A stretch of DNA of 64,000 nt from contig CANGJB010000002.1 of assembly GCA_947453945.1 (NCBI GenBank), positions 62,001 through 126,000 of the forward strand, written 5' to 3'. The position numbers and the translations under genes are program-made. Positions 29,999 through 41,258 of this stretch are shown piece by piece (within the stretch, counting starts at the first letter, position 1; each line of letters starts with the position of its first letter). The notes beneath the pieces were generated by a model. The model had not been told where the DNA came from. It did no database searches and worked only from the letters and a program-made list of their open reading frames with translations. The DNA is from Sphingomonadaceae bacterium (lineage in GTDB: Bacteria > Pseudomonadota > Alphaproteobacteria > Sphingomonadales > Sphingomonadaceae).

Positions 29999-30700
29999 TC
30001 AGGCCGCTTCGACATCCAGCTTGTCATCCGGATCGCGCAGCACATAGCCGCGACCCCAGACGGTTTCGATGTAGTTCTCGCCGTCGCAGGCATGGGCCAG
30101 CTTCTTGCGCAGCTTGCAGATGAACACGTCGATGATCTTGAGTTCCGGCTCGTCCATCCCGCCATAGAGATGGTTGAGGAACATTTCCTTGGTCAGCGTG
30201 GTGCCCTTGCGCAGCGAAAGCAGCTCGAGCATCGCGTATTCCTTGCCCGTCAGGTGGACGCGGGCGCTATCGACCTCGACCGTCTTGGCGTCGAGATTGA
30301 CCGAAAGCTTGCCGGTGCGAATGACCGACTGCGAATGGCCCTTCGAGCGGCGCACCACGGCGTGGATGCGGGCGATGAGCTCTTCGCGGTGGAACGGCTT
30401 GGTCACGTAATCATCGGCGCCGAAGCCGAAGCTGCGCACCTTGGAATCCATTTCGGCAATGCCGGAGAGGATCAGCACCGGGGTCTGCACCTTGGCGACG
30501 CGCAGCTTCTTGAGCACGTCATAACCATGCATATCCGGCAGGTTCAGGTCGAGCAGGATGATATCGTAATCATACAGCTTGCCCAGATCGAGGCCTTCTT
30601 CGCCAAGATCGGTTGCATAGACATTGAAGCCTTCGGTGGTGAGCATGAGCTCGATTGCCTTGGCCGTAGTCGGCTCGTCCTCGATCAACAGCACGCGCAT
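29999..30700 (-). CDS. ctrA: Cell-cycle response regulator CtrA
   Basis: 233 aa OmpR-type; [67 protein letters not shown]...[14 protein letters not shown]. Confidence 0.97.
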   Translation of the reverse strand: MRVLLIEDEPTTAKAIELMLTTEGFNVYATDLGEEGLDLGKLYDYDIILLDLNLPDMHGYDVLKKLRVAKVQTPVLILSGIAEMDSKVRSFGFGADDYVTKPFHREELIARIHAVVRRSKGHSQSVIRTGKLSVNLDAKTVEVDSARVHLTGKEYAMLELLSLRKGTTLTKEMFLNHLYGGMDEPELKIIDVFICKLRKKLAHACDGENYIETVWGRGYVLRDPDDKLDVEAA

Positions 30701-30962
30701 GGATTAGCCCCTTATTGCCATTCCCCGATAGCGATCAGCCCCTCACTCAGGGCCTTCGCCGTCATTAACCATATGACCAATGAACATGAAAGGTTAATTT
30801 ATCGTAAGCGTCGCGACCGGTACTGCGCGCATGAAGCGCCAGCCACATCTACGGAAAGGCGGTAAAAAGTCTTTCCACGTCAACATTTAAGGTCTGTTTT
30901 GCGACTAACGGTAGGCGCCGCAACCCATAACGAAGCGAGAAACCTTTTTAAGGGGACGGCCC

Positions 30963-32003
30963 TTATTTGGCGGTAACGGCGCCCGGCACGCCGATCGCAA
31001 CGGCCACATCGCGCAGCTTGCGCGTGGCCGCAGTATCGGCGCGGAAGGCGGCAATCCCGCCCTGGAACGCCTTGGCCGCCTTGCCGGGCTCTCCCAGCTG
31101 CATCCGGCTGCGCATCAGCATGATCCAGCCTTCGGCATTGGCGGGTTCTTTCGCGAGCTTGGCTTCCAGCCCGTCGACCATGCCGCGGATCATGGCTTGC
31201 TGCTGTGCTTGCGGAAGCGCGGACGCCGCCTTGATCTCCGCCGAGGACGGCCCGGGAATCGCGCCCGGCGCGGCAGATGCGCCATTGCTGCCGGCCGGCG
31301 CGGCAAACTGGGCGGCCGCGAGCCGTTCCTCGTAAGGGATCTTGTGCCGATCCCCTACGTTCTTGATCACCGCGCGAATATCCTCGGCATAAGGCGCGTC
31401 GGAAGGCGTATCCTTGAGCAGCGCGAACCAGGCGTCGATCGCCCGGCGGTGCTGCCCAGCAAGATCGATTGCCACGGCGCGGAAATAGCGCGCGCGGGCA
31501 TCCTTGGGATCGAGCTTGAGCGCCTTCTTGAAGGCGGCCTGCGCATCGCGCGGGATCCTGCCTTCGGTCTTGCTGGCCAGCACCTGAGCTTCACCCAGGA
31601 ACGAAAACGTCTCGGCATTGCTCGGATCGAGCTTGGTCGCTTCCTTGAGGGCGGTTGCTGCCTCGGCAAAATGCTGGGTCTGGAAATAGGACCAGCCGAG
31701 CATGCGCCAGCCAGCAGCATCATCGGGCTTTTCCTTGAGCCGTGCTTCGAGCCGGGCGATCACATCATCGACAGAGGGCGCCTTGCTTTCAGTCGGCGCA
31801 GGCGGCTTGACGATGATCGCTGCGTCGCGCTGTCCGCGCCACACCGCAGTGCCCCCCGCCGCTGCGGCGACTACCGCTGCAAGGGCCAGCACCATCAAGC
31901 CACCTCGCCGCGAACCGGACGAAGCCGAACGGCTGGCGGGCGCTGCGGCAGCCTCGGGAGATACGGCGAGCTGGGCGTTCGGCGTAGGTTCGGCCTCAGT
32001 CAT
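30963..32003 (-). CDS. TPR protein, CcmI/CycH-like cytochrome c biogenesis factor
   Basis: 346 aa; one TM helix then TPRs (GWRMLGWSYFQTQHFAEAATALKEATKLDP; EGWIMLMRSRMQLGE). Confidence 0.7.
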   Translation of the reverse strand: MTEAEPTPNAQLAVSPEAAAAPASRSASSGSRRGGLMVLALAAVVAAAAGGTAVWRGQRDAAIIVKPPAPTESKAPSVDDVIARLEARLKEKPDDAAGWRMLGWSYFQTQHFAEAATALKEATKLDPSNAETFSFLGEAQVLASKTEGRIPRDAQAAFKKALKLDPKDARARYFRAVAIDLAGQHRRAIDAWFALLKDTPSDAPYAEDIRAVIKNVGDRHKIPYEERLAAAQFAAPAGSNGASAAPGAIPGPSSAEIKAASALPQAQQQAMIRGMVDGLEAKLAKEPANAEGWIMLMRSRMQLGEPGKAAKAFQGGIAAFRADTAATRKLRDVAVAIGVPGAVTAK

Positions 32004-32113
32004 CGCGTGCTCCCCGGCGTGCCATGATCGGCGCTACTCTTGCTACGGGCATATCCTCTGCCGACGGTGCCTTGCAAGCCGTGGCGGCCAAGGCAGCGGT
32101 CGCGGTACTATCC

Positions 32114-33670
32114 CTAGCGCACCCCGGCCAGCGTCTTCTGGCGGCGGCGCTGCACCGAACTGCCGAGCCCGATCGCCTCGCGGTATTTGGCCACCGTCCG
32201 CCGCGCGAGATCGAACCCGCGGCCCTTGAGCAGATCGACCAGCGCATCATCCGAAAGCACGGCCTTGGCATCCTCCGCGTCGATCAGCTGGCGGATCGCC
32301 GCTTTCACCGCCTCTGCGGAAACGGCGCTCTCTCCGTCGGACGAGGCGACGCCCGAGGTGAAGAAGTACTTCAGCTCGAACGTGCCGCGCGCGCAGTGGA
32401 GATATTTGTTCGAGGTGACCCGGCTCACGGTCGATTCGTGCATGGAAATCGCCTCGGCGACCGTGCGCAATGTCAGCGGCTTCAGGTGCGCGACACCCAG
32501 CTGGAAGAAGCCTTCCTGCTGCTTCACGATTTCCGCCGCCACTTTCAGGATCGTCTTCTGCCGCTGGTCCAGCGCCTTCAGCAGCCAGTTGGCATCGGCC
32601 AGCCGCTCGCCCAGCCACGCCTTGGCGTCTTTGGCCACGCAGGCATGGCGCATCTCCACATAATAGCGCCGGTTGACGACGAGGCGCGGCAACGTGGCCG
32701 GATTGAGTGCGATGTCCCAGCCCGGCGTCCCGTCGTCACCGATTACGGCCTGGACGAGGATATCGGGCACCACCGCTTCGGCCGGGCCGCTGCCGAAACG
32801 CAGGCCGGGCTTTGGATCATAGCCGCGCAGCTCGCGCAGCATGTCGGCAAAGTCCTCGTCATCGACCTGGCAAAGCCGCTTGAGGCGCGCGATCTCGCCG
32901 CGCGCAAGCAGGTCGAGGTTCTCGATCAGCCGCGCCATGCAGGGATCATGGCGATCGGCTTCGCGCGCCTGCAGAGCAATGCATTCGCCCAAGCTGCGCG
33001 CGCCCACGCCAGTCGGATCGAGCGACTGCACCAGCGCCAGCGCCGCCTGCATGGCCACCAGCGGCAGGCCGAGCGCGCTGCCTGCCTCTTCGAGCGTGGT
33101 GGTGAGGTAGCCCGCTTCTTCGATATGATCGATCAGCCAGCGCGCCGCGAACAACAAGGCCGGATCGGACGTGACCGCGCCGATCTGCGCGTGGAGATGC
33201 TCCGCCAGCGTCTCGCCCGCGCCGCCGCGCTCGTCGATATCGGGGCCCTCACCGCCGCCGTTACCGGCGCCGCTGCTGAAATCACCGCCGAGGCTATCGG
33301 GAAAATCGGCCCGGGCGCCATCGCTGGAAGCACCGTCGCCCGTATCGCGGTCGCGGTCGAGCGCGCCTGCGTCGATATCGAGCGGGCGGTCATCCGCCGC
33401 GCGCCCCTCGCTGACGAGTTGGTCCACCGGCGAGGTTTCAAGGTGCGTGCGGCGCAGCGCTTCGGGCTCGCCTTCGAATCCGGTTTCGGTGCCGCCGCCA
33501 TCCGGAATGCCGTCACCCATTTCGAGCAATGGATTGGAATCCAGTGCATCACCAATGAAGGCTTCGATCTCCAGATTCGAGAGCGCCAGCAGCTTGATCG
33601 CCTGCTGGAGCTGCGGGGTCATGACCAGTGACTGGCTCTGGCGGAGATCGAGCCGCGGACCCAGCGCCAT
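32114..33670 (-). CDS. rpoN: RNA polymerase sigma-54 factor
   Basis: 518 aa; LDLRQSQSLVMTPQLQQAIKLLALSNLEIEAFI, SPVDQLV, RRTVAKYREAIGLGSSVQRRR RpoN box. Confidence 0.97.
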   Translation of the reverse strand: MALGPRLDLRQSQSLVMTPQLQQAIKLLALSNLEIEAFIGDALDSNPLLEMGDGIPDGGGTETGFEGEPEALRRTHLETSPVDQLVSEGRAADDRPLDIDAGALDRDRDTGDGASSDGARADFPDSLGGDFSSGAGNGGGEGPDIDERGGAGETLAEHLHAQIGAVTSDPALLFAARWLIDHIEEAGYLTTTLEEAGSALGLPLVAMQAALALVQSLDPTGVGARSLGECIALQAREADRHDPCMARLIENLDLLARGEIARLKRLCQVDDEDFADMLRELRGYDPKPGLRFGSGPAEAVVPDILVQAVIGDDGTPGWDIALNPATLPRLVVNRRYYVEMRHACVAKDAKAWLGERLADANWLLKALDQRQKTILKVAAEIVKQQEGFFQLGVAHLKPLTLRTVAEAISMHESTVSRVTSNKYLHCARGTFELKYFFTSGVASSDGESAVSAEAVKAAIRQLIDAEDAKAVLSDDALVDLLKGRGFDLARRTVAKYREAIGLGSSVQRRRQKTLAGVR

Positions 33671-33714
33671 TGCCCGCTATCCTCCCGGCTGCGGCGGCAT
33701 CACGCCAGCAAGCA

Positions 33715-34497
33715 TCATAGGGTGAAGCCTTCGCCCAGATAAAGCCGGCGCACATTGGCATCGGCAACCAGCGCTTCGGGGCTGCCGGAAAACAGCACTT
33801 GCCCGCCATAGATGATGCAGGCGCGATCCACGATATCGAGCGTCTCGCGCACGTTGTGATCGGTGATCAGCACGCCGATGCCCCGGTTCTTGAGATCGAT
33901 CACCAGATGGCGGATATCGCTGATCGAAAGCGGGTCGATCCCGGCGAACGGCTCGTCGAGCAGGATGATCGAGGGATTGGCCGCCAGCGCGCGCGCGATT
34001 TCGCAGCGCCGACGCTCGCCGCCCGAGAGCGCCATGGCAGGAGCCGTGCGCAGGCGGGTGAGGCCGAATTCATCGAGCAGGCGATTGAGCTCTGCAGCGC
34101 GGGTCTCCCGGTCGGGCTCGACCAATTCGAGCACCGTCAGGATGTTCTGCTCAACCGTCATGCCCCGGAAGATCGAGGTTTCCTGCGGCAGATAGCCAAG
34201 GCCGAGAATCGCGCGGCGGTACATCGGCAGGCGCGTGATATCGACCCCATCGAGCAAGATGCGCCCTGAATCCGGCCGCACCAGGCCCATGATGGAATAG
34301 AAGCAAGTGGTCTTGCCCGCGCCATTGGGCCCCAGCAGGCCGAGCACCTCGCCCTTGCCGACAGACAGCGAGATATCGGTGAGCACGGCACGCTTGTCGT
34401 AGCTCTTGGCGATGGAGACCACTTCCAGTCCGCCCCGCTCAAGGGCTGCATGGTTGGTCGCACTGGCGGGCATTTCGTCCATAGGAAGATGGTCCAT
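33715..34497 (-). CDS. lptB: LPS export ABC transporter ATP-binding protein
   Basis: GPNGAGKTTCFYSIMGLVRPDSGRI, SGGERRRCEIARAL, LDEPFAGIDPLSI; upstream of rpoN; start at 34497 preferred over 34563. Confidence 0.95.
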   Translation of the reverse strand: MDHLPMDEMPASATNHAALERGGLEVVSIAKSYDKRAVLTDISLSVGKGEVLGLLGPNGAGKTTCFYSIMGLVRPDSGRILLDGVDITRLPMYRRAILGLGYLPQETSIFRGMTVEQNILTVLELVEPDRETRAAELNRLLDEFGLTRLRTAPAMALSGGERRRCEIARALAANPSIILLDEPFAGIDPLSISDIRHLVIDLKNRGIGVLITDHNVRETLDIVDRACIIYGGQVLFSGSPEALVADANVRRLYLGEGFTL

Positions 34498-34674
34498 AGC
34501 CGGGTCCGCGGCCCGGGCAAAGCCCGTCTGCGCGCCTTTGGCAGGATTTATGCATGGTTGCATAATTACCGATCACGCGCGGAGCCGATCCGGCACGGCA
34601 AACACTGCGGTGCTTGAAAGAGGGCGTCAGCCGTGGTCTATTCGCTGCGGAGAGAAAAAACGGGGGCACAACCG

Positions 34675-35058
34675 ATGCGCAAAGCAATTGCCGCGGACCT
34701 GGAAGGCGAAAGCAAGACCATGCAGGGCCATGCCCTCGATTGGCGCAAGCGGATGAGCGACACTGTCGCCTACAGCCTGCTGGCCTACACCAGCCTGCAG
34801 ATCTTCGTGACCTTGCGGACGCTAGAAGGCTCTGGCGGCTCGATGTTGCCGATGATCGCTCTGGTCGTGCTCGTCGCCGGGATCATCCCCATGTTCCGCC
34901 ACTTCGAGCGCCGCTGGGAAGCGCTGAGCGACGCCGAGGCCGCCGACCCTGCGAGGCGCGCCGATTTCCGCCGCGACCAACTGGCAGTCTGGGCCGTCGC
35001 GGTCGGCCTGCCGTTTCTGCTCGCCGCCGTGTTCCGTATGCTTGTCACGCTGTTCTGA
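34675..35058 (+). CDS. Hypothetical membrane protein
   Basis: MRKAIAADLEGESKTMQGHALDWRKRMSDTVAYSLLAYTSLQIFVTLRT...; several hydrophobic segments. Confidence 0.65.
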   Translation: MRKAIAADLEGESKTMQGHALDWRKRMSDTVAYSLLAYTSLQIFVTLRTLEGSGGSMLPMIALVVLVAGIIPMFRHFERRWEALSDAEAADPARRADFRRDQLAVWAVAVGLPFLLAAVFRMLVTLF

Positions 35059-35186
35059 GCGGTCGACCTGATTCGTCGGTCTGCCTGGTCGGTTTGATTG
35101 CAGGGCAGCCACGCGCGGGCTAGACCGCGTGGTGATGGCGCCGGTTCTCCGGGGCCGGCTGATCCCTTGAAAGGCCCTTCACACCG

Positions 35187-36533
35187 ATGCTTTCCCCCCA
35201 AGAGGCCCAGGCGCGCTGCGCGGCGCTGATCGAGCGCGCCCTGCGCGCCGGCGCCGAGGCAGGCGATGCCGTCTATATCGCCGATTCATCCGAAGCCGTC
35301 TCGGTCAGGCTCGGCGCGCTTGAGGATGTCGAGCGCTCCGAATCCGAACATATCGGCCTGCGCGTCTTTGTCGGCGGGGCTTCCGCTTCGATCGGCTCGA
35401 CCGACCTTGGCGATGGCGCGCTGGACGAACTGGCCAGCCGCGCGGTGGATATGGCCCGCGCCGCGCCAGCGGACCGATTTGCCGGACTCGCGCCCGAGGA
35501 GCTTCTGCTGCGCGCGGACGTTGCCGATCTCGATCTGGTCGACGCTGACGAACCCGATCCGCAAACGCTGCGCCGCTGGGCGGAAGAAGCGGAGGACGCC
35601 GCGCGCGCAGTACCCGGCGTGACCAACAGCGAAGGCGGCAGCGCGAGCGCTGGGCGCGGCGTGGTCGCGCTAGCCACCAGCCACGGCTTTGCCGGTGGCT
35701 ATGCAGCAACCAGCCACGGCCGCTCGGCCAGCGTACTTGCCGGGACGGGCGGCGGGATGCAGCGCGACTATTCCTGGCGCAGCGCGCGCCACGCGGCCGA
35801 CCTGCCCTCGCCCGCTGCCATCGGACGCGAAGCTGGGGAACGCACCGTCGCCCGGGTCGATCCGGGCCGCGTGAAAAGCGGCACCTATTCCATCGTGTTC
35901 GATCCGCGTGTCGGCAGTTCGTTGGTCGGGCACCTGCTCGGCGCGATTTCGGGATCGGCCATTGCGCGGCGCGCCAGCTTCCTGCTGGGCAAGGACGGCG
36001 CGCAGATCTTCGATTCCACGATCACCATTGCCGAGGATCCGCTGCGCTTGCGCGGCCCCCGCTCGCGCCCGTTCGATGGCGAGGGGCTGGCAACCGCACC
36101 GCGCCTGCTGGTCGAGAAGGGCTGCCTGACAGGCTGGCTGATGGACACGGCTTCCGCGCGGCAACTTGGCGCTTCCCCCACCGGCCACGCCTCACGCGGG
36201 GGATCGGGCGCACCGCATGTCACCGCGGGCAATCTTGTGCTCCAGCCCGGCACAGTGAGCCGCGAGGCGCTGATGGCCGACATCGCTGACGGGATCTATG
36301 TGACCGAGCTGATCGGCCACGGCGTAAACGGCGTGACCGGTGACTACAGCCGCGGCGCCTCGGGCTTCCGCATCGTCAAGGGCGAGATCGCCGGGCCGAT
36401 TGCCGAATTCACCGTGGCCGGCAACCTGATCGACATGTTCGCCCGGCTAGTCGCGGCGGATGATCTCGAAACCTGGCGCGGCATTGATGTGCCGACGCTC
36501 AGGATCGACGGGCTCAGCGTCGCGGGGGATTGA
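35187..36533 (+). CDS. pmbA: TldD/PmbA family metalloprotease-like protein
   Basis: 448 aa; GDAVYIADSSEAVSVRLGALEDVERSESEHIGLRVFVGGASAS; GVNGVTGDYSRGASGF...GNLIDMF. Confidence 0.93.
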   Translation: MLSPQEAQARCAALIERALRAGAEAGDAVYIADSSEAVSVRLGALEDVERSESEHIGLRVFVGGASASIGSTDLGDGALDELASRAVDMARAAPADRFAGLAPEELLLRADVADLDLVDADEPDPQTLRRWAEEAEDAARAVPGVTNSEGGSASAGRGVVALATSHGFAGGYAATSHGRSASVLAGTGGGMQRDYSWRSARHAADLPSPAAIGREAGERTVARVDPGRVKSGTYSIVFDPRVGSSLVGHLLGAISGSAIARRASFLLGKDGAQIFDSTITIAEDPLRLRGPRSRPFDGEGLATAPRLLVEKGCLTGWLMDTASARQLGASPTGHASRGGSGAPHVTAGNLVLQPGTVSREALMADIADGIYVTELIGHGVNGVTGDYSRGASGFRIVKGEIAGPIAEFTVAGNLIDMFARLVAADDLETWRGIDVPTLRIDGLSVAGD

Positions 36534-36553
36534 GGGCGCCGTCCGGCGCCCTC
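36532..36553. terminator. Bidirectional hairpin between convergent pmbA and ppa
   Basis: GAGGGCGCC-GTCC-GGCGCCCTC perfect 9-bp stem; no clear T-run. Confidence 0.55.
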
Positions 36554-36563
36554 GGCCCGCAGC

Positions 36564-37097
36564 TTACTTGGCCGCCTGAGCGCGCTCGATCGCCTCGATC
36601 GTGATGCGCTTGGCATCATCGGCGCCGCCCCACTTGCCCACGCGCACCCACTTTTCCTTTTCCAGGTCCTTGTAGTGGGTGAAGAAGTGCTCGATCTGCT
36701 GCAGCACGATCTCGGGCAAGTCGCCCTTTTCCGCAACGTCGCTGTAGTAGGGGAAGGTCTTGTCGTCGGGCACACAGATGAGCTTCTCGTCCCCGCCATG
36801 CTCGTCTTCAAGATTGAGCACCGCAATGGGGCGAACGCGCACGACCGATCCGGGCACGAAAGGCGAGCGCGCGATCACTAGCGCGTCGAGCGGGTCCCCA
36901 TCGGGCGAAAGGGTGTGGGGCACGAAGCCATAGTTTGCCGGATAGCGCATCGGCGTGTGCAGGATGCGATCGACAAACAGCGCGCCCGAGGCTTTGTCGA
37001 ACTCATACTTCACTGGCTCACCGCCGACGGGAACCTCGATGACCACATTGAGCGTTTCAGGCGGATTTTCGCCGGTGGGGATCATGTCGATGCGCAT
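36564..37097 (-). CDS. ppa: Inorganic pyrophosphatase
   Basis: MRIDMIPTGENPPETLNVVIEVPVGGEPVKYEFDK...YPANYGFVPHTLSPDGDPLDALV. Confidence 0.97.
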   Translation of the reverse strand: MRIDMIPTGENPPETLNVVIEVPVGGEPVKYEFDKASGALFVDRILHTPMRYPANYGFVPHTLSPDGDPLDALVIARSPFVPGSVVRVRPIAVLNLEDEHGGDEKLICVPDDKTFPYYSDVAEKGDLPEIVLQQIEHFFTHYKDLEKEKWVRVGKWGGADDAKRITIEAIERAQAAK

Positions 37098-37203
37098 GGG
37101 ATGCTTTCGCTGGGCCGCTCGGGCCGGTGGAATTATGCTGCCGGTCTCTAGCGCCGCATCTTGTGCGCTGCAACATTCGCGTAGTGCAAAGTATGCAGAC
37201 CGG

Positions 37204-37875
37204 TCAGAGCCCGCCAATGCCGTTGATGGTGAAAGCGATGACACCGATGTTGAATACGAAGGCGGCGAAGGAATGCACCGTCACGATGCGGCGGATCGAG
37301 CGCGAGGAAATCTCTACGTCCGATGTCTGGAATGTCATGCCGAGAGTTAGCGCAAAATAGGCGAAATCGAGGTAGTCGGGATGTCCGCCGCCCGGAAAAT
37401 CCAGCCCGCCTGCATCCTCGCCCGGTAGCGGGCCTGGTCGGTAGTATTCATGGGCATAGTGCAATGCATAGACCACGTTGGCGAAGAGCCAGGTGAGCAG
37501 CAGCGTGGCGATGAGGCGCGGCAAAGCGCCCGGTTCGCCATGCTTGGCAGCAGGCAGTTCGCCCGCAATCGCCGCCATCACGACCAGCGTGATCACAGTA
37601 CTGATGCCCAGAACCACCGTGCGGTTGGCATCATTTTCCACCGAGTGCCGGCGCATTGTCGTAATATCGCATTCGCGCAGCAACGGCAGCAGCGACACGA
37701 GGAAGCCCAGCACCGCGCAATCGAAACCCACCACCAGCGCATCGGCCGGATCGGCGTAACCGGTCATCCAGGCGCGGGCCGCAGTGCCGGCGAGCAGCAG
37801 TGCCAGGAACAGCACGAAGCGCAGGGGCGCATAGCGCTGGCCGAACACCAGTCTGCCCGCGCCCCCGCTCTCCAT
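37204..37875 (-). CDS. DUF1345 family membrane protein
   Basis: MESGGAGRLVFGQRYAPLRFVLFLALLLAGTAARAW...FAYFALTLGMTFQTSDVEISSRSIRRIVTVHSFAAFVFNIGVIAFTIN. Confidence 0.82.
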   Translation of the reverse strand: MESGGAGRLVFGQRYAPLRFVLFLALLLAGTAARAWMTGYADPADALVVGFDCAVLGFLVSLLPLLRECDITTMRRHSVENDANRTVVLGISTVITLVVMAAIAGELPAAKHGEPGALPRLIATLLLTWLFANVVYALHYAHEYYRPGPLPGEDAGGLDFPGGGHPDYLDFAYFALTLGMTFQTSDVEISSRSIRRIVTVHSFAAFVFNIGVIAFTINGIGGL

Positions 37876-37876
37876 G

Positions 37877-39892
37877 CTACTTCGCCACCGGCTTCTTACC
37901 GACGGGCATTGCCCCAGGCGCGCGCGCGGCCAGAAGCTTGTCGAGCCCGGTGGGCGCAGTTCCCGGAGCGGCGCGTTGCAGCCACGGCCAGCGCAGCCCG
38001 TCATGATAAGGCAGTTGGATCATGCGCACTTGATCGTCCCGCTTCACGATCAGCTCGATCGGCGCGCTCGTGCCCTTCGCTGCGGTGATCGCAGCCTTGA
38101 TCGTTTCCTGATCGTAGGTCTTGCCGTTCACGGCCGTGATCTGCATCCCCGTGACGATCCCGGCGCGGAAAGCCGGGCCATCCCAGCGGCTGCCGGTGAC
38201 TTTGCCATCGTTGTCGATGGCAAGGCCGATGGAGTGGTTGAGCGAGATATACTTGCCCGCGGCCATGCGCGCCTTGTCATAGGGATTGGGCTCTGCCTTC
38301 CACGCCAACTTGTAGCCGCCGCGCTCGATCCCGCCGAGCGGCGAAGGCTGGCCCGGGGTCTGCACGCGGGTCTTGAGGAAGCCCGCCCAATCATAGGGGT
38401 AAACCGCGTTCAGCGTCTGCACCACGTCGCCGAATTCGTAAGTCAGCACGCCCCAGTCGCCATCTTTCATGCCGAAGAAGGCCTTGGCGAAATCGTCGAT
38501 GCCCTTCTTGCCGCCGGTCCCCTCGCGGATGATCGCCTCGGCCTCCAGCCAGATCAGCGCGCCTTCGGTGTAGTATTCCTCGTTCCGCGCGAGCGAGGAA
38601 AACGGCTTGGGCTTGCGGTTGGCAAGGATAGGATCGTGGGTGGTATCCTCCACCGAACGCCATTCGCGGCCCGGATACTGGGTGAACGAACCGGCATAGT
38701 TGGCAAACTGGCCAAGCACCTGCTCCTTGCTCTGCACACCCGAACGCGCTGCGAGCACGAGGCCCCAGAACTGGTTCTGCCCTTCATAGACCCACAGCAG
38801 GTTGTCCTGCATTGGCATGCGGTAGTCCGGCGTCCACAGCTTGGCCGGGCGGCGATACTTGCCATCCCACGAATGCGAGAACTCGTGGGCGATCACATTG
38901 CGGTCCCAATCGCCTGCGGCCCAATCGACCAGCGTGCGCGGCTCGTACTGGTTCTCGCTCGACCGGTGATGCTCCAGCCCGATCCCGCCCATCCGGTCGG
39001 TGAGCGCCAGCAGCAGATCATAGTGATCGAAATGCTTCGCGCCGTAGGCCAGCAACGCCTCGTCCACGAGGTTGCGATAAGTCGCCAGGTTTGCAGGTGC
39101 GATCTTGAGCAGTTCGGGCTTGTCCGCGACGAGATCGAGGAACACGCCTTTGCCCAGATCATGCCGATCAGCATGGAGCCCGGCGAAGATCGGCGAATCG
39201 ACCAGCGTCTCGTAGTCGGTCTCATCCCAGGTGACGACATTGCCCGAAGCCGCCTTGCCATCGAGCGCGGTAAACGCCTGCCAGCCGGCAGGGAACGTGA
39301 CCGTGGGCTTCACCTTGATCTGCCGCACATAGTGCCCGGCAGGATAGAGGCTCATCTTCTCCCACTGCAGGTTGAGCATCTCGCGCGTCATCGTGATGCG
39401 CCCCTCGCTTTCGCGCAGCGGCGAGGTGTGGATGAACTTCGCGATGATCTCGCTCGTGCCTGCGGGCACATCCACATGGAAAGCATAGACATCGACCGGA
39501 TCGCGCACCCAGGTCAGCGGCTTGCCGCCGGCAAAGAAGCGGACATCGACGAGTTCGGCAATGGGGCCATCCGGCCCGTGGTTGCCGGGCAGCCACTTGG
39601 GGTAGAGCAGCGTGAGCTTCGAAAGCCCGGCGGGCAGCGGGATCGTCTCGGTCACGCGGTAGGCACCGGTCGTCGTGTCGCTGGCATCGATGGCGAGCTG
39701 GATCGTACCAGGCCAGGGCTTGTCTTCGGCGTCAGGGATGGTCTGCGCGATCGGCACCGCCATCGGCCGCGAGTTCGCGGGTGGCTGGATCTGCGCGATG
39801 GCGGGGGCAGAGGTGGCAAGGAGCGCTGCGATCAGGGCGAGAACAGGGCGCAGGGTGGCGCGGCGCGAAGGCCGCTTGTGCGTGATGATCAT
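37877..39892 (-). CDS. M61 family metallopeptidase (glycyl aminopeptidase-like) with PDZ
   Basis: [34 protein letters not shown] signal peptide; [17 protein letters not shown] zinc motif; WEGQN-like [10 protein letters not shown]. Confidence 0.92.
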   Translation of the reverse strand: MIITHKRPSRRATLRPVLALIAALLATSAPAIAQIQPPANSRPMAVPIAQTIPDAEDKPWPGTIQLAIDASDTTTGAYRVTETIPLPAGLSKLTLLYPKWLPGNHGPDGPIAELVDVRFFAGGKPLTWVRDPVDVYAFHVDVPAGTSEIIAKFIHTSPLRESEGRITMTREMLNLQWEKMSLYPAGHYVRQIKVKPTVTFPAGWQAFTALDGKAASGNVVTWDETDYETLVDSPIFAGLHADRHDLGKGVFLDLVADKPELLKIAPANLATYRNLVDEALLAYGAKHFDHYDLLLALTDRMGGIGLEHHRSSENQYEPRTLVDWAAGDWDRNVIAHEFSHSWDGKYRRPAKLWTPDYRMPMQDNLLWVYEGQNQFWGLVLAARSGVQSKEQVLGQFANYAGSFTQYPGREWRSVEDTTHDPILANRKPKPFSSLARNEEYYTEGALIWLEAEAIIREGTGGKKGIDDFAKAFFGMKDGDWGVLTYEFGDVVQTLNAVYPYDWAGFLKTRVQTPGQPSPLGGIERGGYKLAWKAEPNPYDKARMAAGKYISLNHSIGLAIDNDGKVTGSRWDGPAFRAGIVTGMQITAVNGKTYDQETIKAAITAAKGTSAPIELIVKRDDQVRMIQLPYHDGLRWPWLQRAAPGTAPTGLDKLLAARAPGAMPVGKKPVAK

Positions 39893-39986
39893 CGCCGCTT
39901 CATGGCGCGAAGCGTTGCCAACTGCAACCGGGCTCCCAGTGCGGCCCTTCCCCCGCGCGAGCAATGGCGCTAATCGCGCGGAACCC

Positions 39987-41258
39987 ATGAGCAACGACAC
40001 CCCCAAATCCGCTCCCGCGACCCCGCAAGCGATCCGCGGCACGCAGGACATCTTCGGCCCTGATGCGGAGGCTTTTGCCTTCGTGGTGGAAACCTTCGAA
40101 CGCGTGCGCCGGCTCTATCGTTTCCGCCGCGCCGAAATGCCGGTGTTCGAAAAGACCGCCGTGTTCAGCCGCAGCTTGGGTGAGACGACCGATGTCGTTT
40201 CCAAGGAAATGTACAGCTTCGAGGATCGCGGCGGCGAATCGCTGACCTTGCGCCCCGAATTTACCGCCGGGATCGCGCGCGCCTATCTGACGAATGGCTG
40301 GCAGCAGCACGCGCCGCTCAAGCTCGCCACACATGGCCCGCTGTTCCGCTATGAGCGCCCGCAGAAGGGCCGCTACCGCCAGTTCCACCAGATCGACGCC
40401 GAAATCCTTGGCGCGGGCGAACCGCAGGCCGATGTCGAACTGCTGGTGATGGCCGACCAGATCATCCGAGAGCTGGGTATCGCAGGCGGTGTGACACTGC
40501 ACCTTAACACGCTGGGCGATGCACCGAGCCGCGAGGCATGGCGGGCCGCGCTGGTAGAGTATTTCCGCGCGCATAAGGCGGATCTGAGCGAGGATTCGCA
40601 GGAGCGGCTAGAAAAGAACCCGCTGCGTATCCTTGATAGCAAAGACCCGCGCGACAAGGCCTTCGTGTCCGATGCGCCGATGATCGACACGTTCCTTTCC
40701 CCTGAAGCGCAGTACTTTTTCTGCAAAGTCACCGCCGGTCTGGATGCCGCAGGCGTCAGCTGGGTCCGCGCGCCGACGTTGGTGCGCGGACTGGACTATT
40801 ACCGCCACACCGCGTTCGAATTCGTGACCGACCGACTGGGCGCACAAGGCACCGTGCTCGGCGGCGGGCGCTATGATGGGCTGATCGAAGCGCTCGGCGG
40901 GCCGCATACGCCGGCGGTCGGCTGGGCGGCCGGGATCGAAAGGCTCGCGATGTTGGTGGGGGACAAGGGCGAGGCCGGACCGGATGTGGCTGTAGTCGCC
41001 GAGAATGAAGCCCGCGAGATCGAGGCCCTTGCGCTTGTGGCTGCGTTGCGGCGCGCGGGTCTGGCCGCAGAATTGGTCGCCACAGGCAGCCCGCGCAAGC
41101 GTTTCGATCGCGCCAAGAAGCTGAACCCTGCGGCAATTGTGTCGCTCGACGTGCGCGACGGGAACAATTGGAAGTCTTTCCGGGCCGCGGAAGAGGGCTC
41201 GCCTGTCGCGGCAAGAGCAGGCGAAGTCTACGACGCGTTCTTTGCGGACATTCGGTGA
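39987..41258 (+). CDS. hisS: Histidyl-tRNA synthetase
   Basis: [64 protein letters not shown]; start at 39987. Confidence 0.97.
   Translation: MSNDTPKSAPATPQAIRGTQDIFGPDAEAFAFVVETFERVRRLYRFRRAEMPVFEKTAVFSRSLGETTDVVSKEMYSFEDRGGESLTLRPEFTAGIARAYLTNGWQQHAPLKLATHGPLFRYERPQKGRYRQFHQIDAEILGAGEPQADVELLVMADQIIRELGIAGGVTLHLNTLGDAPSREAWRAALVEYFRAHKADLSEDSQERLEKNPLRILDSKDPRDKAFVSDAPMIDTFLSPEAQYFFCKVTAGLDAAGVSWVRAPTLVRGLDYYRHTAFEFVTDRLGAQGTVLGGGRYDGLIEALGGPHTPAVGWAAGIERLAMLVGDKGEAGPDVAVVAENEAREIEALALVAALRRAGLAAELVATGSPRKRFDRAKKLNPAAIVSLDVRDGNNWKSFRAAEEGSPVAARAGEVYDAFFADIR

Noticed and set aside
30763-30800. CtrA autoregulatory sites upstream of ctrA
   Set aside because: Only isolated TTAACC/GGTTAA half-sites are visible; no TTAA-N7-TTAA pair within one mismatch, and no GANTC site was spotted.
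32024-33631. 535 aa plus-strand ORF opposite rpoN
   Set aside because: Antisense artefact; rpoN on the other strand is unambiguous.
37874-39973. 699 aa plus-strand ORF antisense to the M61 peptidase
   Set aside because: Antisense open frame caused by GC-rich codon usage; the minus-strand frame has a signal peptide and HEFSH zinc motif.
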